Shown here: positions 1-11,835 of the stretch, piece by piece
How positions within the stretch are numbered: the stretch's first letter is position 1
Layout: each line of letters opens with the position of its first letter
Assembly: GCA_001414485.1 (NCBI GenBank)
Contig: LLEY01000090.1
Coordinates: forward strand, 124,001-188,000
Length of the DNA stretch: 64,000 nucleotides
Reading direction: 5' to 3'
Origin: Calycina herbarum
Lineage: Eukaryota; Ascomycota; Leotiomycetes; Helotiales; Pezizellaceae
Program-made: the position numbers and the translations under genes
Notes under the pieces: generated by a model
Databases searched by the model: none
Seen by the model: the letters and a program-made list of their open reading frames with translations, nothing else
What the model was told of the DNA's origin: nothing

Positions 1-2067
1 ACTTTTAATTTGGACCAAAATTCTCGTTAATGATTTATTCTCTTCCCACAGAAGCTCAACACGATTCAATACTTGACGTGTGACGATTGAAATAATTTCG
101 ATATAATTCCCTCAGTTGATCAATATTCCCAAACGACAAAATAACAGGCAAAATTGGAAGTCGAGTCGAGCCAGCCTCAGCCAGGAATGTGTTAACTTTT
201 GAGTCATGCGGTACTTTCTCATGATGGTTTCTAGGTTTTTCAAAAATCTGTATCCCCCATATCCAGACGGGCATAGCTTCGGCTACGTTATCACTTATAT
301 TTGAAGTAGCGTTTCTTCCTCTTAGTAATTCAACAACAAATACTATTTTCAAGAAAGCTGAACTTTTGGACGATGCAGTAATTTTCCCTTTGATTAAACT
401 CATGACTTCTGCGGCTAAGAACTTTATGGATGCTTTTTCCTTTCAGACGGTGCAGATCGATTGACGATTACAGTAAAACGAGTAAACGGGAAACGACAGC
501 AACTTTTCGAGCGGCAGCAGAACCTGCTGCTGATAATCTTTGAAAACTTGCGCTAATGGATAGCCACGGACAGATTCAGTTTGATTCGATTATGATGCTT
601 TTCAGCAGCATACTGAAGGTTCCGTTGACCTATGTACTCGTTCCAACAAGCTTTACCATCCCATGCTCCTTCAAACTATGCAGTGTCTTATCGGTCTGGA
701 TTATCTTGGATGGTTTAATTTGACTGTTGAAAAAAGGGAAGTTGAAGAGCTTGAGCTACAACGAATGGAGATCGAATGTTTTCGGGAGATATCCCCGGCT
801 TTTCGTAAAGGTATTCAGAATGATGTTGGCTTTCGTTTTTCTGGAGTGACGGGGACAATTGATTGGGAGTCTTTCCAGGAAACTTACGGAAGGAGATGAA
901 CTTTGGAGGACTAATAGTTGAACATTCCAACTTACTATTATGTGCGTTTCATCGACTGATGCATGTTGTCTTGATTTCTAATGCCGAAATACTCGTCTCC
1001 ATTAACCCAAAGATCGAGTAATTATCGACTTCAATAATTTTCTCAGACCCAGGTCTCGACAGCTATACAATAGACGAACATTTAAAACCCCCACGAGGGA
1101 AATTGCCTGAGAGCATCCCGGACAACAGTTGTGGCACGCTCCTTTTGAAAAGAACATGCCCCCCCAGTGCGAAATATAAGAGCCTTCCTTGTGCCCATCA
1201 AAGAACAGCGGAAGACCCTTCAGAAAAGTGTTTACAGTGATTTGTGCGAGGTTCTTCTGAGTGAGTGGAGGATTTCTAGTCTGGGAGTAGACTTTGATTT
1301 AAATCCACAATACCCTACAATACCAGGTGTTCAAACAACTCCCTTCCCGTATAATTCTCCAGACTGAGCAACTCTGCCTAAAGTATTTGACAGCAAAAGA
1401 AGATTCGAAACTAACATACAGTTAATCTTTAGGCACATACAACACCCTCAATTAAATCTACTGGATGTCCGTCATTGGTTTTGCCAGATTGGATTTGGTG
1501 ATTGTTCCACCTTCCCGTTTCCTACAATCTGGGGATTCGTCCGCCAATGGATTGGTGATGACCGAAATCTGCGTGTTCCAGTATACCAATCCTAAAAGGA
1601 ATCATCCTTTTTCAATTCACACGAATTTGAATGCAAAGATGAGAGTACAGATCATACAATTGAAAATTGAGGAGAGCCTTATTTCAAAATGTATGAAACA
1701 CACGAAGTTTCCTTCTAGAGCAGCTTGAGAAATTTTTCTAATAATACCCCAGGAAAGCTTAAATTATCTCTTCTTACGGGGCGGCTAAGGCTTTGCTTCC
1801 CCTTTTTCCACGTACCCTTGATCAGCTTCAGAGGCCCTTCTGGTTCGCGCTGAACACTTAAAATCCAAGCCCCACTCGCTTAAATCCCCGAACATTTTCA
1901 AGTTCATTTGAGCCATCAAATAGCAGAGAACGAGCTACAAAATATCCTGTCTCTTCGTGGTAGGACTCCCGAGTTATAGTCCCTTACTGTTTGTGACCTT
2001 CACGTTTGCTCACGTCTCCATTGCCAAGTCTTTACTACAAAGACCCAACAACCCTTGGGTCAACCAG

Positions 2068-2136
2068 CATGAATATACCCCAGAGATTCGACAGCAAATC
2101 CCTTCTAGACACTAACATACTCTAAACACATCCGAT
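2068..2136 (+). repeat. Imperfect direct repeat, copy 1 (copy 2 at 2807-2870)
   Basis: About 65 bases centred on the shared core ccccagagattcgacagca recur at 2807-2870, with the same following order of A-rich blocks ending in acataccga/acatccga. A weaker third version, with gacagcaaaagaagattcg, lies near 1390. The copies are diverged. Their nature is unknown. Confidence 0.55.
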
Positions 2137-2806
2137 ACTTCTGAAACCCCCGAGTAAACTCATTGTGAATCATTCTGTTTAAAAACCACTCTAGACGTTT
2201 TTTTGTAACAGTACAGGTATTTGTAGCCTTGGGAGAATATGCGGGCACAAGAGCTCCTTGATAGTGAATGACCAGGCGTGGATGTTATTGATGAATCCTG
2301 CTCAACACCTACCCTCAATATATACCCAAGTAACTCTCTAAATCCCTAACAAGTTTGGCGAGGAAAGGCCTGTGGCTCGAGAGGAAATGGGTTGACTTTC
2401 GAGAAGTAAAATACCCTTGTGATGGACGAGAAAACTATAGACCACTTTCGTCTTCCAAGAATCCCTCTTTCCCTTCTTCCCAAAAGTCCTCGCAGATTCG
2501 CAATTAACACCCGAATCTCCACCCGAAAGCGTTGCCCGCGTACAAATCGTCAAACATTTTTGATTTCGGGGTAAGATCAAAATCTGATATACCATTCAGA
2601 ACAAGGAATATAAAAGAACATCGAACAACTCTCAATCCTTGGCAACGAACATGAACGATTAGAATGGATGGTTCAGTATCTGGAATTGGACCCATCATCG
2701 TAATTGAAGTCTCCTATCATTGTATCTCACCACTCCCAACAATCAAACTCAAGCGAACCCACAATACCGAATTCTACTCTAGAAATCCGACTCATGATTT
2801 GGAAAG

Positions 2807-2870
2807 CCTGAATACACCCCAGAGATTCGACAGCACAACTTCTTTCAAAACTAAATACTCAAACATACCG
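2807..2870 (+). repeat. Imperfect direct repeat, copy 2
   Basis: This is the second copy of the repeat at 2068-2136, in the same orientation. It shares the core ccccagagattcgacagca and the flanking A-rich context. Confidence 0.55.
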
Positions 2871-3279
2871 ACAAACAAAAACCCACGCCATCTAAAACCA
2901 TTTTACTTACATCCTGGCAAGACGTGGAGGGCATAGAGTGACGAACAAGACGGCCCAGAGCACACAGCATTCTGGGCAAGTCACTTACCTGTTGGTCATT
3001 CTTGGACGCTTCAGCATGAAATTCACCCCCAAGATAAACAACCAAGCCTCTTTGTCTCCATTCAAGTCCGGTGGTGAATGTAAGGAAAGGAATCCCATAG
3101 GTCAACAGAGAGGCACAAGATAGATATTGAAAAGGGAGTGCTGACTTTCAGAGGCAAAGATGGTGCTCTCAACTTTAAGCCTGACTCCCTCATGAGTTAG
3201 TTGATTTCAAAAAGTCAAAACCATGTAGACATAAAACATTATTTTCATTAATCTCCACCCCTCCAATCAGGAGAAATAT

Positions 3280-5231
3280 CTACATAGCACCCCACCTCTT
3301 CAAAGGCGAGTTTCCCTTGCCCAGTGTACTATTAGAAGGCTGCGCAACCCCAGAATCAGTAGTAAAAGGCGCAGTACTAGATAGCGAATCCACTCTTCCA
3401 AGTAAAAACTCCAGATGTCTGTATGCAGCTGTAGGAGCATATTGTGGAATCACTGCAAAAACCATAGTTAGCAATTTGGTCTTAAAAGAGTGGGAATGGG
3501 AATGGAAATGGTGAGAAATGGTATGGGGAAGGGGAAGGGAAAGGAGGGGAAAACATACTATGACCAGCCAAATCAACACCAACATAAGTCAACCCCCTCT
3601 CCGTATGTGTTGTTCCCATAACTCCACTAGCAGCAATCGTAGAAAGCGAAACCTCATTATGATAAGGCACAAAGAAAGGATTCTCAGGTTTCGTCTGGAA
3701 CCCCTGGAGACCGCCCCAAGTAAGATTCTGGATCATTAAAAGCGTACCATTGGCGATGAGAACCATATCTAGCGCGCCGTGGGCGATGATAGTACGTTTG
3801 CTTCGCTCGATGACGCCAGGGAGAACACTGATTCCTGAAGGAGGACTGGCGTCTCCGTTGGGGAAAACATCGATGGGGGTGCATTCGAACCATTCGATGA
3901 TCGGGGCGTTGATAGCTTTTTGCACATCGGTGCGGTTGAAGTAGATACTCGCTCCTTCTGGGACGTAATCGAAGGAGCCGGGGAAACCCATGACGTCCCA
4001 GAGAAGGGGACAGGTGGTTGCTACTTGGTAAATATCCCAACATGGGTTGACCAACATGATTGCGTCGTAGATGAGATCAAAGACTCCACAATCTGGGGTT
4101 GCGGAACCGAATTCGTCGGTTCCTGGGGTTGGTGGAAAGGGTCCTGGTGGTGGGTAGGCTAGGTATTTGTCGATGTAATCCGTGAAGCCGCAGGAATCGG
4201 AGAGGTTGTGGATTTGGGCTTTGAAGGTGTCGTTGAATGGGAAGAGACCACCCCAATAGTCGACGAATTGCACTGCTGGTATTTCGCGTTGAATGACATC
4301 GGAGGAGGTAGATGGATCGTAGATCAAGGTTGATTGTAAGTCGTGGTACTAAGAATATATTAGTATTTAATTTTCCAAGTAGATGGTTAGACTCACTTTT
4401 GTGTCATTGCTGTTAAGCATGGCATCAGCGATGTATGGAACATAATAACCAGCATAAGACTCTCCAGCAATGTAGACTTTGCGCCCTTGCAGCGCAAATG
4501 TCTCGACAAAGTTCTTCCAGAAGCCCAGGAATTGTGCTGCAACATCTGCCTCATCCTTCGCAGTTGGTATTCCTTGCGAGAACCCGGTTCCAACTGGCTG
4601 CTCGACCCAAACGACATTTGTGAGGTTTACCCAGCTATATGGGTTCTTGACTGGCTTGAAAGTTCCGTATTGCCAAAGGAATGGGCCGTTCTCTTGTAAG
4701 AGTCCCTCGAGCGAAGAGCAACCAGGCTGGTTTTATTTGTTAGTGAAGCACTTTCGTAATAAGGACGAAGTCAAAAAGTGAATTCAAGAGACTTACTCCA
4801 CCATTAAGCCAAATCAAAATCTCATCAGAAGCTTCTGGGTTCTCGGAAGGGAAGAACCAAAAGTAGAGTTGACTAGTCTCATTGGGTGCTGAGGTGATTG
4901 GCATCAGACCGGCATAACTCTCTCCAATATCAAAGTCTACTTCCGGAATGGCACTTCCGTTTACAGAGTATTCTATTCACCAATTAGCAAAAATATAGAA
5001 ACTCAATTGAATGGGATGTTACGTACTTGCTGTAGAGTTCGTGTAGTACTGAGAAGACGAAGCTGCGCGAGGCTTATGTTGAGGTGGTGCTACAGGCTCG
5101 CGAACAACATTCTTGTGTACTCTGTCTTTCATTCCCACATGCTGAAGACTTCTTCCAGATGCTGTTCCTGTTTTCGCAGATACCACACCAGCAGCAATTG
5201 CCAATGCAGACAAACAAGTAGAGAAACGCAT
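3280..5231 (-). CDS. Secreted serine carboxypeptidase (peptidase S10, carboxypeptidase Y-like)
   Basis: Five exons on the minus strand (5231-5027, 4972-4797, 4726-4397, 4348-3559, 3452-3280) join in phase to a protein of 557 residues, the usual size for fungal S10 enzymes. Residues 1-19 form a signal peptide ending VVSA, so the product should enter the secretory pathway and act outside the cell or in the vacuole. The catalytic triad is visible: Ser about 217 in GESYAGYY, Asp about 431 in HGALDM, and His about 500 in GHMIPQYAP. That His codon closes exon 4, so the motif is completed across the last splice. Other S10 marks are [13 protein letters not shown] and [15 protein letters not shown]10 enzymes remove C-terminal residues from peptides at acidic pH. 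Introns are 48-106 bp with GTAAGT, GTGAGT, GTACGT or GTATGT donors. The C-terminal tail ([10 protein letters not shown]...) is low-complexity, but no GPI signal is evident. Confidence 0.9.
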
Positions 5232-6652
5232 TATGACAAGATGTCGAGAATAAAGACAGGAGAAAGTCGACGAACGCAAGAGTAGCTCTAAAGTAGAAGC
5301 TTCTCAAAACAAAGGCGGTAGCAGAGAAAGAGAAAAGAGGGGAATCAAGAGCCTCTTAAGTGCTACTTAAAATTGAATAAAAGCACTGGCGGGGAAACTT
5401 CCTCACAAGCTTGATGACGAAAAGAAGGGGGAGCCCCTGTCTATCGGGTCCACTTGTAGCTGCTCCCCTTCACAATCAGCCAATCCTTGACGCGGCCGTT
5501 GAGATACCTTGAAAGCCCGGAAGTCGGGTATAAGCAGAAGCAGAAGAGAACTGCACCGTAATAAGCTAATTGGATGAGGAGTTCCAATCGAAGGACTGGT
5601 ACCTCTTCACTCCAGGTCACAGAATCACAACTCAATTCATCTTCAAATCTTGGAGAACTGTCTCCCAAACTCTCGGTGTCCAATCCTTCTAGAAATCATT
5701 CAAACTTTCCACCCAACGGGCAAACTAAACACAAATGAGCAGTTACTACCCCTACTTACGGAATATAAATTCCAGATAAGACATTGTCGGGATGCCATGG
5801 AAAGCTTGTCTTCCCTTGGTGCACGGTGTCGAAGAAGACCGATGGCCCTCATAGTTACCAGTGGATTTGGGACCTCCGCGTACCCGGATTGGCCATGTCG
5901 AACTACTCATTGAGTGGCTGGCAATGGAAAGGATCGCTCATCTGAATTATCTTTTGATTGTGGCGTGTGGCAAACATTATAACCTTCCCATTGAGGTGTG
6001 GTGTCACCAAAAGACGATACGTCGTGCTAACACGCGTTGTATGTCATAAAGCGCGTGGGTCTTCTTCTTGAGTCGTATTTGTGTGTGACCATGATGACTC
6101 GATGAAAGTTCCACGGACGGGACAGAAAGAGATCGACATCATAGAAGATTTTCCGGTGGATGAATTGAGGAATCAGAACACTCAATTCGCAACTCCCATC
6201 GCGATAAGCCAGGTCCCTGGTCAGGAAGTCTCCTCGCGCGATGAAGCAAGCTTTTCTGGACGCCCCGTCAGGTACGAGGCGCCGAGGCTAATAGTCACCT
6301 TCCAATTCTGGGATCGCGTTGTCCGTTGCTTTGCAGGGGGGATATTGAAAGCCCACCATCAGGATTCCAAGGTTGATATCGTCATCTAAAATACATTCAG
6401 GCACTCACAGCTCATCAAAGACGAAATGCAACTCCTCTGCAACACAGGAGATAAAATATACACATTGTAAGCGCAAGTGTCGTTGATGTTTTCCCTCTGA
6501 AGTTAGCCTGGCAATAAGCCCCTCCCGAAGGAACGATCTCATTGTGAGATCTTGCTAACTGGCGAGCTCCCTACCGCTGAAGAAGGGGTATCAAGTGATG
6601 GGGCTTGAGACTTCATTCTCACGAAGAGTCAATTTTTTTCATTCCTGCCCCT
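5232..6652. other. Intergenic, no gene recognised
   Basis: About 1.4 kb separates the start of the carboxypeptidase gene from the 3' end of the UstYa-like gene. It has only short open frames without motifs and no recognisable RNA gene. The first 200 bases are presumably the carboxypeptidase promoter and leader. Confidence 0.5.
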
Positions 6653-7810
6653 TCAGAACAAAATCCCAGTCTTATCACCCACCCGTTTCTCAACCAAAAC
6701 CCTCTGAATCGCATCCCAATCCCGACACTGATGCGTAGCATTCGCACCATCAAATCCATATTTCCTCTCACTTCCATCGGAGTTATATTCAATCTCGGCA
6801 TGATCAAGAGTAGTATCGCCTGCGCAAAGAATGGATTGCCGGACTTGTTACTTTGTTAGTACGGAGTATGGAGTTTGTGAGGGTTGGGCAGGAGATGAGA
6901 GGGTAGGAAGGACTTACTGTAGTCGAGACAGTGATATTCATGTCCTGCTCCCGCGAATCTTGATTTATCTTTCTTTTCGTATTTGATTATTACGTGTCTT
7001 AGGACTGCCTATTTGGGTGTTAGTTTTCCTGTGGACTGTTTTGGGGATAAAACGCGACGAAAAATGCTAAGCTCGTGTGTCTTTGATGTCTTCTTGAATG
7101 ACCCAAGCTTGGAAAGCAAAATGGGAACAAGAGCTCTCTCCAGTTCAGATCTCCCGTTTCTTTACAAAGCGAAAGAAAAGAACCCACCAAGCAATGTAAC
7201 TGATGTGTCATAGACACAGAATATATTTCCGCTTCCTCGGTATCATTCTCAATCTTCTTACTTCTCGGCATAGCATACAACCTCGGATGAGGGACTCTCA
7301 AAAATCCAGCTCCAACTATCTGATATCAATATCCTAGCTAACCAAGAATTCTTGCAAAAGGTTGAAACTCACGTGGCATCAACTCATCCCAAATCCTATC
7401 TCCCTCCGAAGTATCTTCATACCCACTCGGGAATTGGAACATGACATCTTTTCTCGGAACTATCACTTTTCGTATCAGCTTTTTCCCCCGCCCTTCTTTG
7501 CACTTTTCCCTTTTATTTGTAGCTTTGTTCTTTATTCTAACTTACTCTCTCCAATGAACTTTTGTGGATTCATCAATCCATCAGCCCTTCCTTCCCCCAC
7601 CTCATCAACATCACCCCCATATTTCTCTCCCCAAGTCTGACCAACCTTTAAACCCGCGGTAAAAGAAATAAGGACCATAGAGAGCAAACAGAAGAATATA
7701 CAAAGAGCTGTAGGAGTTACATTGCAGAAACCCCCTGACCTCGTTTTATTATTCCTCGTCTCTCCAAATTCATCTAAAGGAACAGAAGTGTAAGACGTAG
7801 ATTTCCGCAT
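6653..7810 (-). CDS. UstYa-like (DUF3328) membrane protein, possible oxidase/cyclase-type tailoring enzyme
   Basis: Five exons (7810-7546, 7459-7373, 7315-7188, 7008-6918, 6819-6653) give 245 residues. The layout is that of the UstYa/DUF3328 family: a short polar N-terminus (MRKSTSYTSVPLDEF), one membrane segment at about residues 33-55, then a lumenal domain with both diagnostic HxxHC motifs, HQLHC (155-159) and HEYHCLDY (183-189). The second motif is followed by SDTTLDHAE and THQCRDW. UstYa proteins are known from fungal RiPP and other secondary-metabolite clusters, where they catalyse oxidative cyclisation or related chemistry. The neighbours here are housekeeping genes. I see no precursor peptide with Kex2-flanked core repeats, no PKS/NRPS and no P450, so this copy looks solitary and its substrate cannot be guessed. 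An in-frame ATG 18 codons upstream (7864) exists; the 7810 start fits the family better. Confidence 0.85.
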
Positions 7811-8046
7811 TGTTATTCCATTGATGCGAAATGAGACTTGAAACGAGATGATGATGTTTTTCAAGGTGGCATTGTGGCTGTCGTGTCATTTTGGTTGTGT
7901 TGAGGAGAATGATCGTGATATTTATCCATGGCGGCTGAAAGGGCTCAAGTGATGGAGGGTAGATACTCCGCTACCGACATTCGAAAATACAAATCATTGT
8001 AATATAGAAGAATTTGAAATCTCAATGAAAGTGGAATCGCATTTTA
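7811..8046. other. Short spacer between UstYa-like gene and MRF1
   Basis: The 236 bases hold the leader or promoter of the UstYa-like gene and the 3' untranslated end of the release-factor gene. No separate feature is visible. Confidence 0.5.
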
Positions 8047-9402
8047 TCATTTCAACTTCTTAGATTTGGTACTCGTAGGCTTACCACCAGCTTCATCCTC
8101 CTCCAGCAGCAAAGCCTGCATCTCCTGTTCCCCCATCCACCCCTTAACACTCTCAATAACCTTATCAAGTTCGAAACCCCCCTCCATAACATCATCAAGA
8201 TTATAAACACTAAACCCACTTCGATGATCCGTAACCCTCTGTTGCCCATAATTATAAGTCCGGATTTTGTTCTGCCTCCCCATTTTAGCAACTCCAATAA
8301 CCCCCCGTCTAATACTCATCACCTCCTCCTCCCTCGCCTCTCGTTTCGCTTGCGCAAGTTTAGATCTCAAAATCTGCCACGCCTTTTCGCGATTCTTATG
8401 CTGTGAGCGAGAATCTTGCATACTGACTACTGTGTTCGTGGGTATATGCGTGAGTCGAATCGCCGAATCGGTGGTATTAACATGTTGACCTCCCGCTCCT
8501 CTTGCACGCATAACATCCGTTCGCACATCCGTGACATTGACATAGTAATCACTAGTAGGATCATTTAAATCCGTTTCCCATAATTCCTGCCCTTCGCTCG
8601 CGCTCGCTGGTAAGCTTGGGAGAACCAGTACACTCACAGCACTTGTATGTGTACGGCCCTTGCTTTCCGTTGCTGGCACACGTTGGACACGATGGACTCC
8701 CGCTTCGCTGCGTAATTCTCCGTATGCTCCAGGAGCTTCGATTTCTAGAATGGCTTCTGCGAGGGGCGCTGTGCCATTCGCAGAACTATCTCCATCTGCC
8801 GTCTCGTATTTCAGCAAAGATACACGATATCCTTTCCGTGAACACAAAGATTGATACATCCTCATCATCTCACTCGCAAACAACGCCGCCTCTCCACCCC
8901 CAGCACCAGGTCTGATTTCCATCAAACAAGGCATATCCTCAAAAGGATGCTTAGGCGTGAGAGACGTCGCAAGATTCTGCGAGAGCGTATCCAATTGCGT
9001 CTGCGTCACTGCCAAATCCTCCGCCGCAAGTTCTCGCAGTTCATCGTCTGTTGTGGGGTCCCGTAGGAGGGCATGCAGTTCTTCGAGTGTAGATTCGCTT
9101 TCCTCCCATTCTTTTAGAGCGTAGGTTACGCGGGATAACTCGCCGATTCTCTTGCTTATTTTTGCGTCGAAGGATTCGGCTGTTTCTAGGGAGAGGCGGT
9201 CGTGTTCTGCTGCCATGTTTCGCGCTCGCGCGAGCAGGATTGGGGAAAAGGAGGCATGACTTGCTGGTTTGTTGTTAGTATGCAATTGTCAGTTGTTTTT
9301 GCTGGCGGACTTACCTGTACTTGCAAATCGCAATATGCGCCGGCTAGCCGGCTTCAAGCAGGTGTCGATGCATCGTCTGCAGATCCAGGGAGCTCCAAAC
9401 AT
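8047..9402 (-). CDS. MRF1: Mitochondrial peptide chain release factor 1
   Basis: Two exons (9402-9315 and 9263-8047, intron 51 bp) encode 434 residues. The protein ends mitochondrial translation by recognising stop codons and triggering peptidyl-tRNA hydrolysis. The GGQ motif that reaches the peptidyl transferase centre is at residues 287-289, in RGAGGQHVNTTDSA. The class-I RF context is also clear: EIRPGAGGGEAALFA, AGVHRVQRVPATESKGRTHTS, QNKIRTYNYGQQRVTDHR. Exon 1 (MFGAPWICRRCIDTCLKP...) is basic and rich in Arg/Cys, fitting a mitochondrial presequence. The extra ATG inside the intron (9285) is not used if the GTAAGT...CAG intron is removed, and only the spliced form supplies a presequence. 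The tail KSKKLK is lysine-rich. The gene is divergent from the hydrolase at 9782 and shares a 379-bp intergenic region with it. Confidence 0.93.
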
Positions 9403-9781
9403 GCTTTAATTGGTGGTTCTTGAAGCTATTCCCATATGGCTCTGGAAAGTTTTTGGAATCTCATCAGCCGATGCTACCCCTGTCTCAGGATTTCAGTTCA
9501 GTTTACCGCCCTCTTGATTGGGCGTTTGTGACGTTATCTGCCAATTCCGCCCGCTTCCCGTCTTGCCGCGGCCATCGAAGTCACTTCATGATACTGTCAA
9601 CCCCTCCATTTGCGAAAACGAACTGCTTGAAAGTCGTCCAATGTTTGTGTTTCCTTTCTCTACAGCTTACTCTATTTCCCTCTGAGTCTCATTTGAGTCA
9701 TTTCTCTCATCTCATCTTCCATGCCCCATCAATAGATTGGAACTTCAAGTAGTATGTTCCCAATCCATTCTCCAGAACAAG
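9403..9781. promoter_or_regulatory. Shared intergenic promoter region of MRF1 and the gamma-glutamyltransferase-like gene
   Basis: This 379-bp interval lies between two divergent start codons and must hold both promoters. Pyrimidine-rich tracts appear toward the right side. No known factor site could be assigned. If translation of the hydrolase begins at 9737 or 9851 instead of 9782, the limit shifts accordingly. Confidence 0.45.
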
Positions 9782-11835
9782 ATGTTCTCCCACTTACGTC
9801 TCCTCCCTAGAACGCCAGTGGCAGGATTCCATACTTTCAGTCCATTCAAAATGCCGTTAAATTTGACTTCCGTGTACCCGGCAGAGGACCCGGAATTCCA
9901 ATCTTTTCCAAGTCGGAGAAGCGTGGTACATAGTACTGAGGGAATGATTGCTTGTACGCAACCTTTAGCTGCAAGATGTGGTCTTAAAGTTTTGGATGCT
10001 GGTGGGAATGCTGCTGTATGTATTTGTACCCCGCATTTGATAGGGTTTACTGATTTTGTATAGGATGCAGCTGTTGCAGTTGGTATGTTCTAAAAGCAAA
10101 TTAATTGGAGAAGTCCTAGCTAATAGTTCATTAGCTGCTGGTTTAAATTTAACAGAACCTACATCCACGGGAATTGGTGGTGATATGTTCTGTCTATTCT
10201 ACAATGCAAAAACCAAGAAGATTGAGGCTATGAATGGTTCCGGTCGGTCTGGAATGAAATGTACACTTGAAGCAATACGAAAAGATCTCGGCTTCAAAGA
10301 TGGTGAAGATGGAAAACTTTCGTTGCGAAGTGTTCATGCTGTTACCGTGCCTGGAGCTGCTGCTGGGTGGGTTGATACAGTTGAGAGATTTGGAAGTGGA
10401 AAAGTTACTTTGGAACAGATATTGGCACCAGCAATTGAACTTGCAGAGAGGGGATTTCCTGTATCGGAGTTGTCTTCTACTATGGTAAGTCGCCTCAATT
10501 TTGCAAAATAGGAAATTAGCTAAATTTTCAAAGTGGAGAAATGGAGAAAAGGAGTTGAAAGAGGCTTCACCAAACTATGCCGAATTGCTGAAGGAAGATC
10601 CAACTTCAAAAGAACTTCGAGGACCAAGACCCGGAGAAATTTTCAAGAATCCAAACCTGGGAAAGACTTTTCGAGCACTTGCAAAAGATGGAAAGAAGGG
10701 GTTTTACACCGGCAGAATCGCCGAAGCAATCATCAAAGTTACAAAAGACAGAGGAGGTTTCCTCGAACTAGACGATTTGAAAAACCATTTAGAAGTCGGC
10801 ACTGAACCCGTTGATCCCATCTCATATGTCTGGAAAGGTCAAGGCTACGCAGATACAAAATCAACATACGTAGACGGAATTTCCGGCCAAGGTTCAAACG
10901 AAGACGACCACGGCGTCGAAGTCTGGGAACACCCCCCAAACGGTCAAGGAATCGTAGCCCTCATGGCCCTTGGCATCATCGAATCCCTCGAAGAAAGCGG
11001 TAGAATTCCCAAATTCAAAAAAGAAGATCACAACACCACACCCTACCTGCACGCCATAATCGAATCCCTCCGCATCGCATTCGCAGACGCAAGTTGGTTC
11101 GTCGCCGACCCAGCGAAGTCAAAAGTCCCAACCGCAGAACTAATCTCCAAAGCCTACCTCGCGGAGCGAGCAAAGCTTTTTGATCCCACCAAAGCCTCTG
11201 ATAAGATTTACGACCATGGAAGTCCGGCGCATAATCATAGTGATACTGTTTACTTCGCTGTCACGGATAAAGAAGGAAACGCAATTTCATTCATCAACTC
11301 TAATTTCCACGGTTTCGGCTCGGGGATTATACCAAAAGACTGTGGATTCGTACTTCAAAATCGGGGTGGGAATTTCCAGCTCGTTCCTGGACATCCGAAT
11401 GCTATTGCCCCAGGGAAACGACCTTATCATACTATCATCCCGGCAATGATAACTAACAAACACGATGGCTCCCTACACTCTGTCTACGGCGTTATGGGAG
11501 GATTCATGCAACCTCAAGGTCATGTGCAGGTTTTGCTTAATATGCTTGCGTTCAAATATAATCCTCAAGCTGCACTTGATGCGCCGAGGTTTTGTATTGG
11601 GGCTGAGTATATGCCTGGGGATGGGTTTGGGAGGAAGGTGTTTTTGGAGGAGGGCATTAGTGAGGAGACTTGTGAGGAACTGAAGAAGATGGGTCATCAG
11701 GCTAGTATTGTGAAAGGCTATGCGAGAGGGGTTTTTGGGAGGGGTCAGGTTATTAGGAGTCATGTTGAGGAGGGGACTGTTGTTTATTCTGCGGGGAGTG
11801 ATCCTAGGGGGGATGGGGCGGCGTATCCTGGGTGA
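9782..11835 (+). CDS. Gamma-glutamyltransferase-like hydrolase (YwrD-type Ntn hydrolase, cytosolic or mitochondrial)
   Basis: Four exons (9782-10015, 10064-10082, 10135-10484, 10534-11835) give 634 residues. Exon 2 is only 19 bases, but it is needed to read NAADAAVAVAAGLNLTEP, a hallmark of the family, and every phase then fits. The maturation and catalytic Thr should be the one in HNHSDTVYFAVTDKEGN, where the proenzyme is cut; the NSNFHGFGSG and GVMGGFMQPQGHVQ motifs follow. GGT-fold enzymes cleave gamma-glutamyl bonds, for example in glutathione. This subfamily lacks a signal peptide or membrane anchor, unlike the secreted GGT. Starts at 9737 and 9851 are in frame. The one at 9851 (MPLNLTSVYP) begins close to the conserved SRRSVVHSTEGM block and may be the true one; the longer form adds a basic segment that could target mitochondria. 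Confidence 0.87.

Larger units (their letters stand above)
1..3279. other. Gene-poor left flank
   Basis: I see no convincing gene here. All open frames on both strands are under about 100 codons, none carries a recognisable motif, and I could not join them through plausible introns. The stretch contains dispersed short similar segments, listed separately. It may hold untranslated ends, a non-coding transcript or the remains of old genes. Confidence 0.5.

Noticed and set aside
3684..4162. Other-frame ORFs within the carboxypeptidase exons
   Set aside because: They are shadows of the S10 coding sequence without independent motifs.
5007..5307. Alternative frames at the carboxypeptidase 5' end
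   Set aside because: Only the frame starting at 5231 gives a signal peptide and splices in phase to the rest of the S10 domain.
8224..9066. Several plus-strand frames opposite the release-factor gene
   Set aside because: They are antisense to a clear MRF1 and lack motifs.
9285..9285. Start of MRF1 at the ATG inside the intron
   Set aside because: The exon upstream gives a basic N-terminus suited to mitochondrial import and good GTAAGT/CAG splice sites.
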